Assembly (NCBI GenBank): GCA_012295275.1
Contig: CM022665.1
Span: 33,164,022-33,228,021, forward strand
Length of the DNA stretch: 64,000 bases
Source of the DNA: Chrysomallon squamiferum
Taxonomy: Eukaryota; Mollusca; Gastropoda; Neomphalida; Peltospiridae
Reading direction: 5' to 3'
A program made the position numbers and the translations under genes. The notes under the pieces are model-generated. The model had not been told where the DNA came from and did no database searches. It was given only the letters and a program-made list of their open reading frames with translations. How positions within the stretch are numbered: the first letter of the stretch is position 1; each line of letters opens with the position of its first letter. Below are positions 62,350 to 64,000 of the stretch, in pieces.

Positions 62350-62680
62350 TTATTATTATTTTTTATGAACTGGTTTCATAAGCAGGACTTAATTGATTAT
62401 GTTACCATGATCAAACACCAAGGGATACATATACATACATATACATATATTCGTACATATAAGTATGCTTGCATGCATACATAGATGCATGAGTACGTTC
62501 ATACAGATGTACCTATTGTTAATATGCATATCATAGTTAAAATATAGTTAAAATAGAATGATATCATTCTGTCAATTCAAACATGTGTGTGTGTGTGTTT
62601 TGGTTTACATTTGTTTTGATTGACCATTTAATTATGAACTGTCAACATCTGTTAAATATGATCGCTACAGGTTATATTTG
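62350..62680 (+). repeat. Dispersed repeat, GCCATTTTTTCC-tailed family, plus-strand partial copy
   Basis: Matches the 19 kb copy from 'gattatgtta..atgaccaaacaccaaggg' through 'ggtttacattt.ttttgattgacc.ttaattatgaactgtcaaca'. It ends where a copy in the opposite orientation begins. Confidence 0.65.
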
Positions 62681-63335
62681 TAAAAAAAAGGCACCTGGAA
62701 GAAATGGCACTATGCATTCTTGGAAAAAATGGCACCTGAAAAGAAAATGTTATTGTTTACTGACATTTAATTATAGGTGAAATCCTTACATTATAAAAAC
62801 ATTTCATAATTGCACATAAAAAACCAGTGCATGAAAAACATTTGACATAATGATTTAATGTCAGTAATAATATAATCTGCAGCTAATATCATATTTAACA
62901 ATTGGTGATAGTTCATAATATCAGTCCGAACAAATGTAAACCAATAATAACCCCCAAATATACATATATGTGTCTTATGCTATGTTTGAACTGACAGAAT
63001 GATGTCATTCTGAAGGATATTTTAACTATGTGTATTAAGATTAGGTACATCTGTATAAACGTACTTGTGCATCTATGTATAAGGTGTTGGTCACAACAGA
63101 GGTGGAAACCTCTGATATAGTACTGAACTTTGTTAAGCAAAACACTGTGGCTGAGTGATCCTATGCACTGAGTCATGCTATGTATATTGTATTTTTAAAT
63201 GTGATAATGATGTGCATATGTGTAAGATTAAACTGATGTAACACTGTATTTTGTTAAGCAAAACCAAGTGGCTGAGTGATGCTATATATAAATATACATG
63301 TATGTAACAATATTGCATGAATAAACTGTATTTTC
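62680..63335 (-). repeat. Dispersed repeat, same family, minus-strand copy
   Basis: Read on the minus strand it runs from 'gcaatattgttacata' and 'gcatcactcagccacttggt' through the 'ggtttacatttgtt' block to tail units (GCCATTTTTTCC, GCCATTTCTTCC) at about 62680-62745. With the plus-strand copy it forms a large inverted repeat. Confidence 0.65.
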
Positions 63336-63369
63336 AAAATTACTTTTAAGTTGTTGTTTTTTTAAGAAA

Positions 63370-63460
63370 AAATAAATAAGGGCCATTTTTTCCAAATTTG
63401 CATAGTGCCATTTCTTCTGGGTGACATTTTTTTCCAGTTCCATAATTTCCTACACCCCAT
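63370..63460 (+). repeat. Dispersed repeat, same family, tail fragment
   Basis: 'gccattttttccaaatttgcatagtgccatttcttctgggtg' type sequence running into ACACCCCAT, as at the end of the 19.9 kb copy. Confidence 0.65.
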
Positions 63461-64000
63461 GTAGATACATTACAGAAAGCATAGATCAAAATAAATACCA
63501 AGTTCATGTATTTAAAAAAAAATGAACCTGGTGGAATGTAATCAGAAGAACAATCATTCTTTTTTTCCCCTCTGTGACAATCTGTATCTTTAAATTCTAA
63601 TGTTTTTATCAGGAAGGAGCTGATAAAATATTCCTGTTTCATCTGCATCATATTTACAAAGAATCATGCCATTGAAACATATTTGTGGGTTGAGTCATCA
63701 GCCCATTCATTCTTCACCACAAATCTTTCTAAATGCTATTTGACCCCTTTCTTTAAATTTATCCAGCCATCCAGATTAAAAGAAAAAGAACAACAATCTT
63801 AAAATATTTTGTTATATTTGTTTTTATCTGTTAGGCTGAATAACTCAGTTTGATTGTTTTTTTATAATTAATTTATAGGAGGGCAGCTGAACATGTCCTG
63901 ACCTTTTGACTGGAGAGTTAAAAGGTTAACACGTTTATTTATTTATTTATTTTGGTCCACAGTGTTTGTCTTTTATATAAAACAAGCATATACCAAATAC
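63461..64000. other. AT-rich intergenic sequence at the window edge
   Basis: No recognised gene or element. A short TTTA repeat lies near 63934-63950. Confidence 0.45.

Noticed and set aside
1-64000. CRISPR arrays, tRNA or rRNA genes, prokaryotic operons
   Set aside because: No regularly spaced repeats, cloverleaf-like genes or rRNA-like conserved blocks were seen, and the gene structure is eukaryotic throughout.

Overview
This is a stretch of nuclear DNA from an animal. It is strongly AT-rich and gene-poor, with long introns, GT-AG splice sites, poly-A signals, many microsatellites and decayed transposons. Nothing is bacterial: there are no operons, ribosome binding sites or CRISPR arrays. 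The gene set (TTLL2-like, RNF8-like and a globin X-type globin), together with many Tc1/mariner relics, suggests an invertebrate. I would guess a lophotrochozoan, perhaps a mollusc such as a cephalopod. That assignment is inference.

Layout. At 5.3-7.6 kb, minus strand, is an essentially single-exon TTLL2-like tubulin-modifying enzyme. At 20.1-29.3 kb, plus strand, is an unrecognised multi-exon gene for a type II membrane protein, with a tyrosine-rich cytoplasmic tail carrying an NPLY motif, one membrane segment, an N-glycosylated stalk and a probable Cys-rich last exon. Its introns hold two Tc1 relics, a piggyBac-type MITE and a mariner-like transposase relic. At 30.5-31.4 kb, minus strand, are two phase-compatible exons of another unrecognised gene. 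An orphan exon lies at 34.9 kb, plus strand. At 43.5-47.9 kb, plus strand, is a three-exon globin with the ancestral intron positions and an MGC start expected to be doubly acylated. At 53.6-58.9 kb, minus strand, is a complete seven-exon RNF8-like FHA/RING ubiquitin ligase.

The rest is intergenic DNA with repeats. They include a duplicate of the 20-21 kb promoter/intron segment at 0.5-1.5 kb that has lost its CpGs; an inverted duplicate pair (32.3-32.7 and 39.1-39.5 kb); a dispersed family with a 16-bp GCCATTTTTTCC-type tail, including a back-to-back pair at 62.4-63.3 kb; a Tigger/pogo-like element at 40.2-40.9 kb; a Gypsy-type gag relic at 16.2-17.3 kb; and tandem duplications at 49 and 54.1 kb.

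The genes do not form an obvious pathway. TTLL2 modifies tubulin, RNF8 acts in the DNA damage response, the globin probably binds haem at a membrane, and the 20-29 kb protein looks like a surface receptor. All exon structures were read by eye from frame, splice consensus and family resemblance.
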